Shown here piece after piece: positions 6,470-11,908 of a stretch of 11,908 nucleotides of DNA. The notes under the pieces were generated by a model. It ran no database searches and was not told the DNA's origin. It saw nothing but the letters and a program-made list of their open reading frames with translations. The stretch is from NCBI GenBank assembly GCA_045592585.1, contig JAZNVB010000003.1, positions 1 to 11,908 on the forward strand, written 5' to 3'. Source of the stretch: SIG440 sp045592585. Its GTDB lineage: Bacteria > Bacillota > Clostridia > Monoglobales > Monoglobaceae. The position numbers and the translations under genes were made by a program. How positions within the stretch are numbered: the first letter of the stretch is position 1; each line of letters begins with the position of its first letter.

Positions 6470-8014
6470 ATGACAAGTGCAAACTTTCAACACCTTATTG
6501 CAATGATTATATACATGGCCGCAGTTGTGGTTATAGGCATTGTCTTTGCAAAACGTTCAAACAAAAATGCAGAAAGCTACTTCCTTGGCGGACGTTCTCT
6601 TGGTCCCTGGGTTGCGGCATTCAGTGCAGAAGCTTCCGATATGTCAGGCTGGTTACTTATGGGTCTTCCCGGTCTTGCATACTGGTCAGGTCTTGCGGAT
6701 GCAGGTTGGACTGCAATCGGTCTTTTTGTAGGTACATATTTCAACTGGTTGATTGTTTCCAAAAGACTTCACAAGTATAGTGTAAAGGTTGATGCAATTA
6801 CCATACCCGGCTTTTTCTCAAAACGTTTTCATGAGAAAAGCAAAATTATTCTTACAATTGCATCATTGTTTATTGTAATCTTCTTTACAGTTTACGCAGG
6901 TCAATGTCTTTCCGCTTGCGGAAAGCTGTTTATGAATCTTTTCGGTATGGAAAATTCATATCACACTATGATGATTGTTGCGGCTGTTTTCGTTTTACTC
7001 TATACCTTCCTTGGCGGTTTCCTTGCAGAAAGTGCATCAGATTTTATGCAGGCGGTTGTTATGGTTTTTGCCCTTGTGATAATCTTTGCTCTTGCAATTG
7101 TTAATGCCGGTGGTTGGGGCCAGGTTATGGAAAATGCCAAAAACATTGACGGATTTTTCTCACTATTTACAACAGCAACCCCTTCAGAAGAGATTGCAAA
7201 TACATTTGGTGCAGGAAAACCCTATTCCTTCCTCTCAATTTGTTCATGCCTTGCCTGGGGTCTTGGTTACTTTGGTATGCCCCAGGTGCTTCTTAGATTT
7301 ATGGGTATCAGGGATGGCAAAGAGCTTACACGTTCACGTCGTGTTGCTTGCATCTGGCTGTTTATCGCAATGACAACTGCTGTTCTTATCGGTATTGTGG
7401 GCAGATCTGTTCCCGGTGTGGAATATACATCAAATGCCGCTGCTGAAAACATCTTTATCGATATGTCAACAACATATCTTCCACCTATCCTTGCAGGCTT
7501 TGCTTGTGCCGGAATTTTGGCTGCATCAATCAGTTCTTCTGACTCATACCTGCTGATTTCAACATCAGCCCTTGCAGAAAATATCTATCACGGCATCTTC
7601 AAAAAGAATGCAAGCGATAAGGAAATTATGTGGGTGTCAAGAATTGCAATGACCATTATCACCATCATCGCTATGATTATTGCATGGGATGCTAACAGCA
7701 CAATCTTTGGTATTACTTCGTTTGCCTGGGCAGGTTTCGGTGCAACATTTGGTCCTTTGATGCTGTTTTCACTGTTCTGGAAGAGAACAACTCACGCAGG
7801 TGCAATTGCAGGTATGCTCTCCGGTGGTATTATGGTATTTGTATGGAAGCTCGTTATCAAAGCAAACTTTGCTGAACAGTTCCCCATTCTGGGACTTTAC
7901 GAACTCCTTCCCGCATTCATCATTTCTTCAATTGTAATCGTGGTTGTTTCACTCCTTACAAAAAAACCTTCTGATGATATAACAGCAGAGTTTGACGAAA
8001 TAATGGCAAAATAA
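6470..8014 (+). CDS. putP: PutP, sodium/proline symporter
   Basis: The 514-residue protein belongs to the solute:sodium symporter family (LeuT fold, about 13 membrane helices) and most closely fits PutP, which imports proline with Na+ for nutrition and osmoprotection. The N-terminal signature ESYFLGGRSLGPWVAAFS is followed by ASDMSGWLLMGLPG, with D57 matching the essential Asp55 of E. coli PutP. GYFGMPQVLLRFM (267-279) is the conserved helix region before the mid-protein loop. In AASISSSDS (351-359), A352, S355 and S356 align with the E. coli sodium-site residues A337, S340 and T341. The TSFAWAGFGATFGPLMLFS segment further on is also typical. The E. coli protein has 502 residues, so the length is normal. 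It has its own promoter and terminator, so it is a single-gene unit. Substrate assignment to proline is by family similarity. Confidence 0.92.
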   Translation: MTSANFQHLIAMIIYMAAVVVIGIVFAKRSNKNAESYFLGGRSLGPWVAAFSAEASDMSGWLLMGLPGLAYWSGLADAGWTAIGLFVGTYFNWLIVSKRLHKYSVKVDAITIPGFFSKRFHEKSKIILTIASLFIVIFFTVYAGQCLSACGKLFMNLFGMENSYHTMMIVAAVFVLLYTFLGGFLAESASDFMQAVVMVFALVIIFALAIVNAGGWGQVMENAKNIDGFFSLFTTATPSEEIANTFGAGKPYSFLSICSCLAWGLGYFGMPQVLLRFMGIRDGKELTRSRRVACIWLFIAMTTAVLIGIVGRSVPGVEYTSNAAAENIFIDMSTTYLPPILAGFACAGILAASISSSDSYLLISTSALAENIYHGIFKKNASDKEIMWVSRIAMTIITIIAMIIAWDANSTIFGITSFAWAGFGATFGPLMLFSLFWKRTTHAGAIAGMLSGGIMVFVWKLVIKANFAEQFPILGLYELLPAFIISSIVIVVVSLLTKKPSDDITAEFDEIMAK

Positions 8015-8029
8015 TCTTACTCAAAGTTT

Positions 8030-8060
8030 AAGCCCTCGCCAACACGGCGAGGGCTTATTT
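8030..8060. terminator. Terminator between convergent putP and htpG
   Basis: Perfect 11-bp inverted repeat AAGCCCTCGCC / GGCGAGGGCTT (8030-8040 and 8046-8056) with an AACAC loop. The plus side is followed by an interrupted T-rich run (ATTTATTTTATATT), making it the putP terminator. On the minus side, beyond the htpG stop at 8074, the T-run is weak, so action for htpG is likely but less certain. Confidence 0.85.
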
Positions 8061-8073
8061 ATTTTATATTACA

Positions 8074-9996
8074 TTACATAAGTTCACAAACCAAATCCGC
8101 ATATTCTGCAGGGTTTTCAATGTCAAGTCCTGCAATCAACAGGCTTTGTGCATAAAGGATTTTGGCATATTTTTTTGCCTTTTCTTTGTCATTTTCAAAG
8201 GCAATTTTTAGTGCATCCATAACCTTATGATTGGGGTTTATTTCAAGAACTCGTTCTGCCTTCATCTGTCCCATTTCGGCACCACCGGGCATTGACTGGA
8301 AATATTTTTCCATCTCCAATGTTATGGGACCTTCGGTTGTAAGGCACACAGGATGGCTTTTCAGCTTATTTGAAACCTTTACGGCAGACACCTTGCCTTC
8401 CAGTGATTCTTTCACAAAATCAAGTACATCCTTGTTTTCTTCTGAGGATTTTTCGATATCCTTTTTCTCTTCTTCACTCTCTAAACCAAGGTCATTGTCG
8501 TTTACCGACTTAAACTGCTTTTCTTCATATGTCATAAGCATCTGCACAACAAAATCATCAACGCTGTCTGTCATATAAAGGATTTCATAGCCCTTATCCT
8601 TCACAAGCTCGGTCTGGGGCAGTTGGTCAATCTTTGCCACAGTTTCGCCGCTTGCAAAATAGATGAACTTTTGTTCTTCGGGCATACGGCTTACATATTC
8701 AGCAAGTGATACAAGCTTGCCTTCTGTTGATGAATAGAACATCAAGAGGTCCGCAAGCAAATCCTTATGCATACCAAAATCATTTACAACGCCATATTTA
8801 AGTTGAATTCCAAACGCCTTGTAGAAGGTATCATAACCCTCGCGGTCATCGGTCATCATCTTTTTCAGTTCTGACTTAATCTTCTTTTCAAGATTATTGG
8901 CAATTACTTTAAGTTGCTTATCGTGCTGCAGAATTTCTCTTGAAATATTAAGTGACAAATTCTGGGAATCAACCACACCCTTGACAAATCTGAAATGCTC
9001 GGGCACAAGGTCGGCACACTTATCCATAATCATTACACCGCTTGTGTAAAGCTGCAAACCTTTTTCGTAGTCCTTGGTGAAGTATCCGTAGGGAGCCTTT
9101 GCCGGTATAAAAAGCATTGCCTTATAATCCACAGTACCCTCGGCACTTACACGGATAACACGGGCAGGGTCTTCCATATCAAAGAAATGCTCCTTATAAA
9201 ACTTCTTGCATTCTTCGTCTGACACCTCCGCCTTTGCTCTCTGCCAGATTGGAACCATGCTGTTAACAATTTCGTTCTCGGTATACATCTCTGTTTTGGT
9301 TTTCTTGTTGCCCTCTTCGTCAACTTCGCCTGTTTCCACACTGCGACTTTTTTCAATATCCATCTTTATGGGATAACGGATATAATCCGAATACTTTTTA
9401 ACCAGGGTTTTTATACGGTATGTTTCAAGGAATTCGCTGTAATTTTCGTCCTCGGTATCTTCCTTAATAAACATTATTATGTCGGTACCAACCGCATCCT
9501 TTTCGCCGGTGGTAATTGTATAGCCGTCAGCTCCCGAAGATTCCCATACATAAGCGCTGTCCTGTCCGTAGGCTTTTGAAATAACCTTTACCTTGTCGCT
9601 GACCATAAATGCCGAATAAAAGCCTACACCAAACTGACCAATGATGTCAATTTCATCATTCTTGTTCTCCTGCTCCTTAAGGTCATTCTTAAACTTAAAA
9701 GAGCCGCTGTTTGCAATGATACCAAGGTTTTTTTCCATATCCTCCTCGGTCATTCCAACGCCGTTATCCGAAACGGTTATCGTTCTTGCAGCTTTGTCGA
9801 TTTTTATATCAATTTTAAAATCACCGCGATTCATACCCACCTTATCATCTGTAAGAGATATGTAGCACAGCTTGTCCAGTGCGTCACTGGCATTTGAAAT
9901 AATTTCACGAAGGAAAATCTCCTTGTGTGTGTAAATTGAATTGATCATAAGGTCAAGGAGTCTTTTTGACTCTGCCTTAAACTGTTTTTTTCCCAC
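8074..9996 (-). CDS. htpG: HtpG, bacterial Hsp90 chaperone
   Basis: ATP-dependent cytoplasmic chaperone that works as a homodimer on late folding clients. With the chosen GTG start it has 640 residues. The GHKL ATPase domain shows E31 and N35 in REIISNASDALDKL, DNGVGM around D77, and the lid motif GQFGVGFYSAFM at about 120-131. The middle domain contains NISREILQ with the conserved arginine. The C-terminal dimerisation domain is complete and lacks the eukaryotic EEVD tail, as expected. The frame is open 22 codons further, to 10062, but that extension overlaps the promoter, whereas M(GTG)GKKQFKAESKRLLDL matches the usual N-terminus and has a GCAGG site 8 nt upstream. It is monocistronic as far as seen, and no CIRCE element (TTAGCACTC-N9-GAGTGCTAA) is visible upstream. 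Confidence 0.96.
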   Translation of the reverse strand: MGKKQFKAESKRLLDLMINSIYTHKEIFLREIISNASDALDKLCYISLTDDKVGMNRGDFKIDIKIDKAARTITVSDNGVGMTEEDMEKNLGIIANSGSFKFKNDLKEQENKNDEIDIIGQFGVGFYSAFMVSDKVKVISKAYGQDSAYVWESSGADGYTITTGEKDAVGTDIIMFIKEDTEDENYSEFLETYRIKTLVKKYSDYIRYPIKMDIEKSRSVETGEVDEEGNKKTKTEMYTENEIVNSMVPIWQRAKAEVSDEECKKFYKEHFFDMEDPARVIRVSAEGTVDYKAMLFIPAKAPYGYFTKDYEKGLQLYTSGVMIMDKCADLVPEHFRFVKGVVDSQNLSLNISREILQHDKQLKVIANNLEKKIKSELKKMMTDDREGYDTFYKAFGIQLKYGVVNDFGMHKDLLADLLMFYSSTEGKLVSLAEYVSRMPEEQKFIYFASGETVAKIDQLPQTELVKDKGYEILYMTDSVDDFVVQMLMTYEEKQFKSVNDNDLGLESEEEKKDIEKSSEENKDVLDFVKESLEGKVSAVKVSNKLKSHPVCLTTEGPITLEMEKYFQSMPGGAEMGQMKAERVLEINPNHKVMDALKIAFENDKEKAKKYAKILYAQSLLIAGLDIENPAEYADLVCELM

Positions 9997-10033
9997 TTTC
10001 AGGACCTGCCTTTCTTTTCTTTTACAAGAAAAT

Positions 10034-10062
10034 ATAATACCACTTTTCAACACATAAGTCAA
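10034..10062 (-). promoter_or_regulatory. htpG promoter
   Basis: Minus-strand TTGACT (10062-10057), 17-bp spacer, TATTAT (10039-10034). The implied start near 10027 leaves a leader of about 30 nt to the GTG at 9996 and excludes the longer open frame that begins at 10062. Confidence 0.75.
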
Positions 10063-10104
10063 CCAACGTCAAATAAAATAATTTAGGATTTTTTCAAAAA
10101 ACTA

Positions 10105-10133
10105 TTGCAAGATTTAAAAATATATGTTATTAT
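10105..10133 (+). promoter_or_regulatory. Promoter of the tRNA-Leu array
   Basis: TTGCAA (10105-10110), 17-bp spacer, TATTAT (10128-10133), about 20 bp before the first repeat unit. It is the only good plus-strand promoter I see before the tRNA, so one transcript of about 700 nt would cover three degenerate copies, the true tRNA and the terminator. Confidence 0.6.
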
Positions 10134-10234
10134 ATTTAAGTTACAGAAATAAAATGTAATATGAGGGTTAAGTAGTTTTGCTCCTCCTCGGGTTACCTCT
10201 CCCGTGTAAAAATTATGAGGTTATAATTTAATAA

Positions 10235-10317
10235 GCAGGTATGGCGGAATTGGCAGACGCGCATGGTTCAGGCTACGGCACCTCGGTGATTAAATAAATT
10301 AAACTGGATTTATCCGT
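10235..10317 (+). pseudogene. tRNA-Leu-like degenerate copy 1
   Basis: 83-nt tRNA-Leu relative. The D-arm and 5' anticodon-arm sequence match the intact gene, but the 5' acceptor strand is GCAGGTA instead of GCGGATA and pairs poorly with the TATCCGT kept at offset 76-82. The 3' anticodon stem, long variable arm and T-arm are replaced. CCA is absent (TTA follows). It is the most diverged of the three copies. Confidence 0.7.
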
Positions 10318-10398
10318 TTAATATGTGAGGATTAAGCACTTTTGCTCCTCCTCGGGTTACCTCTCACGTGTAAAAATTAAGGGGTAAAAACTTAATAT

Positions 10399-10481
10399 GC
10401 GGATATGGCGGAATTGGCAGACGCGCATGGTTCAGGCTACGCCACCTCGGTGATTAAATAGGTTAAGCCGGATTTATCCGT
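10399..10481 (+). pseudogene. tRNA-Leu-like degenerate copy 2
   Basis: The first 38 nt are identical to the functional tRNA-Leu(CAG). TATCCGT at 10475-10481 sits at the same offset as TATCCGC in the real gene and pairs with GCGGATA (one G-U). Between them the sequence differs: the anticodon stem cannot close, and a small CAC(CTCG)GTG hairpin stands where the variable arm would be. The T-arm is reduced to GGTTAAGCC. No CCA. Confidence 0.75.
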
Positions 10482-10562
10482 TTAATATGTGAGGATTAAG
10501 CAGTTTTGCTCCTCCTCGGGTTACCTCTCCCGTGTAAAAATTAAGGGGTTAAAACTAAATAT

Positions 10563-10645
10563 GCGGATATGGCGGAATTGGCAGACGCGCATGGTTCAGG
10601 CTACGCCACCTCGGTGATTAAATAGGTCAAACCGGATTTATCCGT
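10563..10645 (+). pseudogene. tRNA-Leu-like degenerate copy 3
   Basis: Same plan as copy 2: 38 nt identical to the real tRNA, conserved CTACGCCACCTCGGTG in place of the anticodon 3' stem and variable arm, GGTCAAACC at the T-arm position, and TATCCGT at 10639-10645 able to close the acceptor stem. CCA is absent. Confidence 0.75.
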
Positions 10646-10726
10646 TTTATATGTGAGGATTAAGCGGTTTTGCTCCTCCTCGGGTTACCTCTCCCGTGTA
10701 AAAATTATGAGGTTAAAACTTAATAT

Positions 10727-10813
10727 GCGGATATGGCGGAATTGGCAGACGCGCATGGTTCAGGTCCATGTGAAAGCGATTTCATGCAGGTTCAAGTCCT
10801 GTTATCCGCACCA
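10727..10813 (+). tRNA. tRNA-Leu (anticodon CAG), CCA encoded
   Basis: Complete 87-nt type II tRNA. Acceptor GCGGATA/TATCCGC; D-arm GCGGAATTGGCAGACGC; anticodon stem CATGG/CCATG with loop TTCAGGT, anticodon CAG at 10761-10763; long variable arm TGAAA-GCGA-TTTCA; T-arm GCAGG-TTCAAGT-CCTGT; discriminator A and encoded CCA. It reads CUG leucine codons. It is the last and only intact member of the array and is followed at once by a terminator. Confidence 0.97.
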
Positions 10814-10820
10814 TTTTCCT

Positions 10821-10856
10821 AAGTGCTTACAGGATTTCTCCCGTAAGCACTTTTTC
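10821..10856 (+). terminator. Terminator of the tRNA-Leu transcript
   Basis: AAGTGCTTAC / GTAAGCACTT perfect 10-bp stem (10821-10830 and 10843-10852), extendable inward by AGGA/TCCC with one mismatch, then a T-run (TTTTTCTGTT). It starts 7 bp after the CCA. On the minus strand no T-run follows, so it should not serve the recombinase gene. Confidence 0.85.
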
Positions 10857-10858
10857 TG

Positions 10859-11908
10859 TTAAGCACTAACCTCTTGTAATGATATCTCTTTGTAATTTCC
10901 GTTATGCCTGAGCTTCACATTTCCATTCTCATCGAACACTTCTCCGTATTGGTCGAATGGTGCATTCATTGATACAACTATGGCAAGATTCCCATCTTCC
11001 ATTTCAATGATAATTATTTCATTTACCAGAAGTCGCAGATTTACATTGCTGATTGCACCCTCTGCTATGATTCCGTCAAGGATATCAATGCTTTCTTTGA
11101 TTTCCTTTTTTCGCCTTTTGACAGTTTCCTCAATGTTTTTAAGCTCATAGATTTTAGTTTTATAGTCCTCAATCTGTCCTTTCTTTTTATCAAGCATTCT
11201 ATCGTATGCATCACGATTTTCCTTGTCATTGATTCTTGCCATAAGGATGTTTTCTATGTCATTTTCAAGGTTTGATACAGCGATTTTCATATCGGATATT
11301 TGCTTTTCATAGCTTGCTTTATTCTTTAGCCATTTCTTCACATCATTTTCGATAGACAACCAATTCTGCTCCGTTACAGATTTCAGTCTAAGCAGTTCGT
11401 TATATACAAGAGTGTCCAAGTCTTTCTCCTGTACTCTGTGTGAAGTACAATATCCTTTGTAGCGATGATATCCATTGCAGACATATTCAACTCTGTCAGG
11501 CTTATCTCTCCATTTTCTAATCTTGGCTACGAAGGAGCAATCGCAGTCTCCGGACTTTAACAATCCCGCATATCTGTGATAGGGCTTTCCTGTACTTGCA
11601 CGGACTTTCTTTTCATTTTTGCTTTCTATCAGCATTTGAACCTTGTCCCATACATCCTTTGGAATGATTGCAGGTGCATAGTTTTCGTGTCTGAACTGTT
11701 CATCCTTTGGAACCTTTCTTCTGATTTTCTTTACTTTATTGCTTTCTTCGATATGACATATTAATGTGCCTGTATAGAATTCATTTATAAGCACTCTCTT
11801 GACTGCTGTAGAATCCCACAGATATTTAAATGTGATTGACGGCTTGTTATAGCCCTGCTTTTTGTTGTTGTAAAGTTTCTGGTAGTATGACGGTGATTTC
11901 TTTCCGTC
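10859..11908 (-). CDS. Large serine recombinase / integrase, C-terminal part
   Basis: The frame is open from the right edge to the stop at 10859 (349 codons visible), so the N-terminal catalytic serine domain lies outside. Visible in order are: the end of the recombinase domain (SITFKYLWDSTAVKRVL, then NEFYTGTL and HENYAPAIIPKDVWDKVQ); a zinc-ribbon type segment (AGLLKSGDCDCSFVAK to YVCNGYHRYKGYCTSHRV); and a Lys/Glu-rich coiled coil of roughly 80 residues as found in phage and ICE integrases of this class. The last part ends NGNYKEISLQEVSA. The first zinc-ribbon cysteine of the usual C-G-D-C pattern is Ser here. These enzymes integrate and excise phages and conjugative or mobilisable elements. 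The gene ends 45 bp from the tRNA-Leu 3' end, so the element border probably lies between them and the element extends rightward. A GTG at 11794 is not the real start, because the frame continues upstream. Confidence 0.9.
   Translation of the reverse strand, partial: DGKKSPSYYQKLYNNKKQGYNKPSITFKYLWDSTAVKRVLINEFYTGTLICHIEESNKVKKIRRKVPKDEQFRHENYAPAIIPKDVWDKVQMLIESKNEKKVRASTGKPYHRYAGLLKSGDCDCSFVAKIRKWRDKPDRVEYVCNGYHRYKGYCTSHRVQEKDLDTLVYNELLRLKSVTEQNWLSIENDVKKWLKNKASYEKQISDMKIAVSNLENDIENILMARINDKENRDAYDRMLDKKKGQIEDYKTKIYELKNIEETVKRRKKEIKESIDILDGIIAEGAISNVNLRLLVNEIIIIEMEDGNLAIVVSMNAPFDQYGEVFDENGNVKLRHNGNYKEISLQEVSA

Larger units (their letters stand above)
10157..10764 (+). repeat. Tandem 164-bp repeat: spacer plus tRNA-Leu-like unit, three full copies and one partial
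   Basis: Each unit is a 78-bp spacer, a 38-bp tRNA-Leu 5' half and a 48-bp block. Units start at 10157, 10321, 10485 and 10649, with an exact 164-bp step and no indels. The fourth unit has only the spacer and 5' half and runs into the 3' half of the real tRNA. Units 2 and 3 differ at about 7 of 164 positions; unit 1 is more diverged. Invariant in all four are the 26-nt CU-rich spacer core (TTTTGCTCCTCCTCGGG followed by TTACCTCTC), CGTGTAAAAATTA one base later, and the tRNA part from TATGGCGGAATTGG to GGTTCAGG. The third blocks all keep CACCTCGGTGATTAAATA and GGATTTATCCGTTT. No protein-coding frame is credible here. Confidence 0.9.

Noticed and set aside
10000..10062. CIRCE heat-shock operator or 22-residue N-terminal extension for htpG
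   Set aside because: No TTAGCACTC inverted repeat is present, and the extension would start inside the -35 element of the only good promoter.
10157..10764. CRISPR array
   Set aside because: The repeats have a 164-bp period with conserved rather than unique spacers, and the repeat is tRNA sequence.
10235..10813. Group I intron splitting a tRNA-Leu anticodon loop
   Set aside because: The 5' half is repeated in full in each unit, the last unit is an uninterrupted tRNA, and the inserted blocks are too short (126 bp between successive 5' halves) and lack intron core elements.
10653..10862. 69-codon plus-strand reading frame across the last repeat unit and the tRNA
   Set aside because: It is the translation of the tRNA-Leu gene and its spacer; the reading frame crosses the whole intact tRNA and has no ribosome binding site.

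Overview
The window suggests a low-GC Gram-positive bacterium of the class Clostridia. Shine-Dalgarno sites are strong AGGAGG types, and promoters are clean TTGACT/TATAAT pairs with 17-bp spacers. The prolyl-tRNA synthetase is the short archaeal/eukaryotic-like form without the editing insertion, the c-di-AMP genes cdaA and cdaR overlap, and the tRNA-Leu gene encodes its own CCA. Genus cannot be decided from this sequence.

Left part (1-3721, minus strand): one probable operon read proS > cdaA > cdaR > a truncated FAD-dependent dehydrogenase. A good promoter at 3693-3721 drives it, and a leader of about 140 nt with two hairpins precedes proS. It joins aminoacylation with synthesis of the second messenger c-di-AMP. 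Three of its four genes appear to start with TTG.

Middle (3734-8060): a copper-exporting P-type ATPase (copA, minus) and a sodium/proline symporter (putP, plus) diverge from a 200-bp region holding one clear promoter for each. CopA ends in a second metal-binding domain that looks like a whole CopZ chaperone. That domain has its own Shine-Dalgarno and ATG inside the reading frame, so free CopZ may also be made. copA ends at a strong terminator; putP and the convergent htpG share a GC-rich hairpin.

Right part (8074-11908): htpG (Hsp90, minus) is followed by a plus-strand non-coding region of about 750 bp. It has its own promoter, three tRNA-Leu-like copies with an exact 164-bp period, one intact tRNA-Leu(CAG), and a terminator. 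Each degenerate copy keeps the 5' half of the tRNA perfectly or nearly so, carries an unrelated but conserved 3' half, and keeps a UAUCCG-type acceptor strand at exactly the tRNA position. The spacers are also conserved and carry an invariant CU-rich segment. This array is the most unusual object in the window.

Immediately beyond the tRNA terminator lies the C-terminal part of a large serine recombinase (minus strand, running off the right edge). It probably marks the end of an integrated mobile element that continues to the right.
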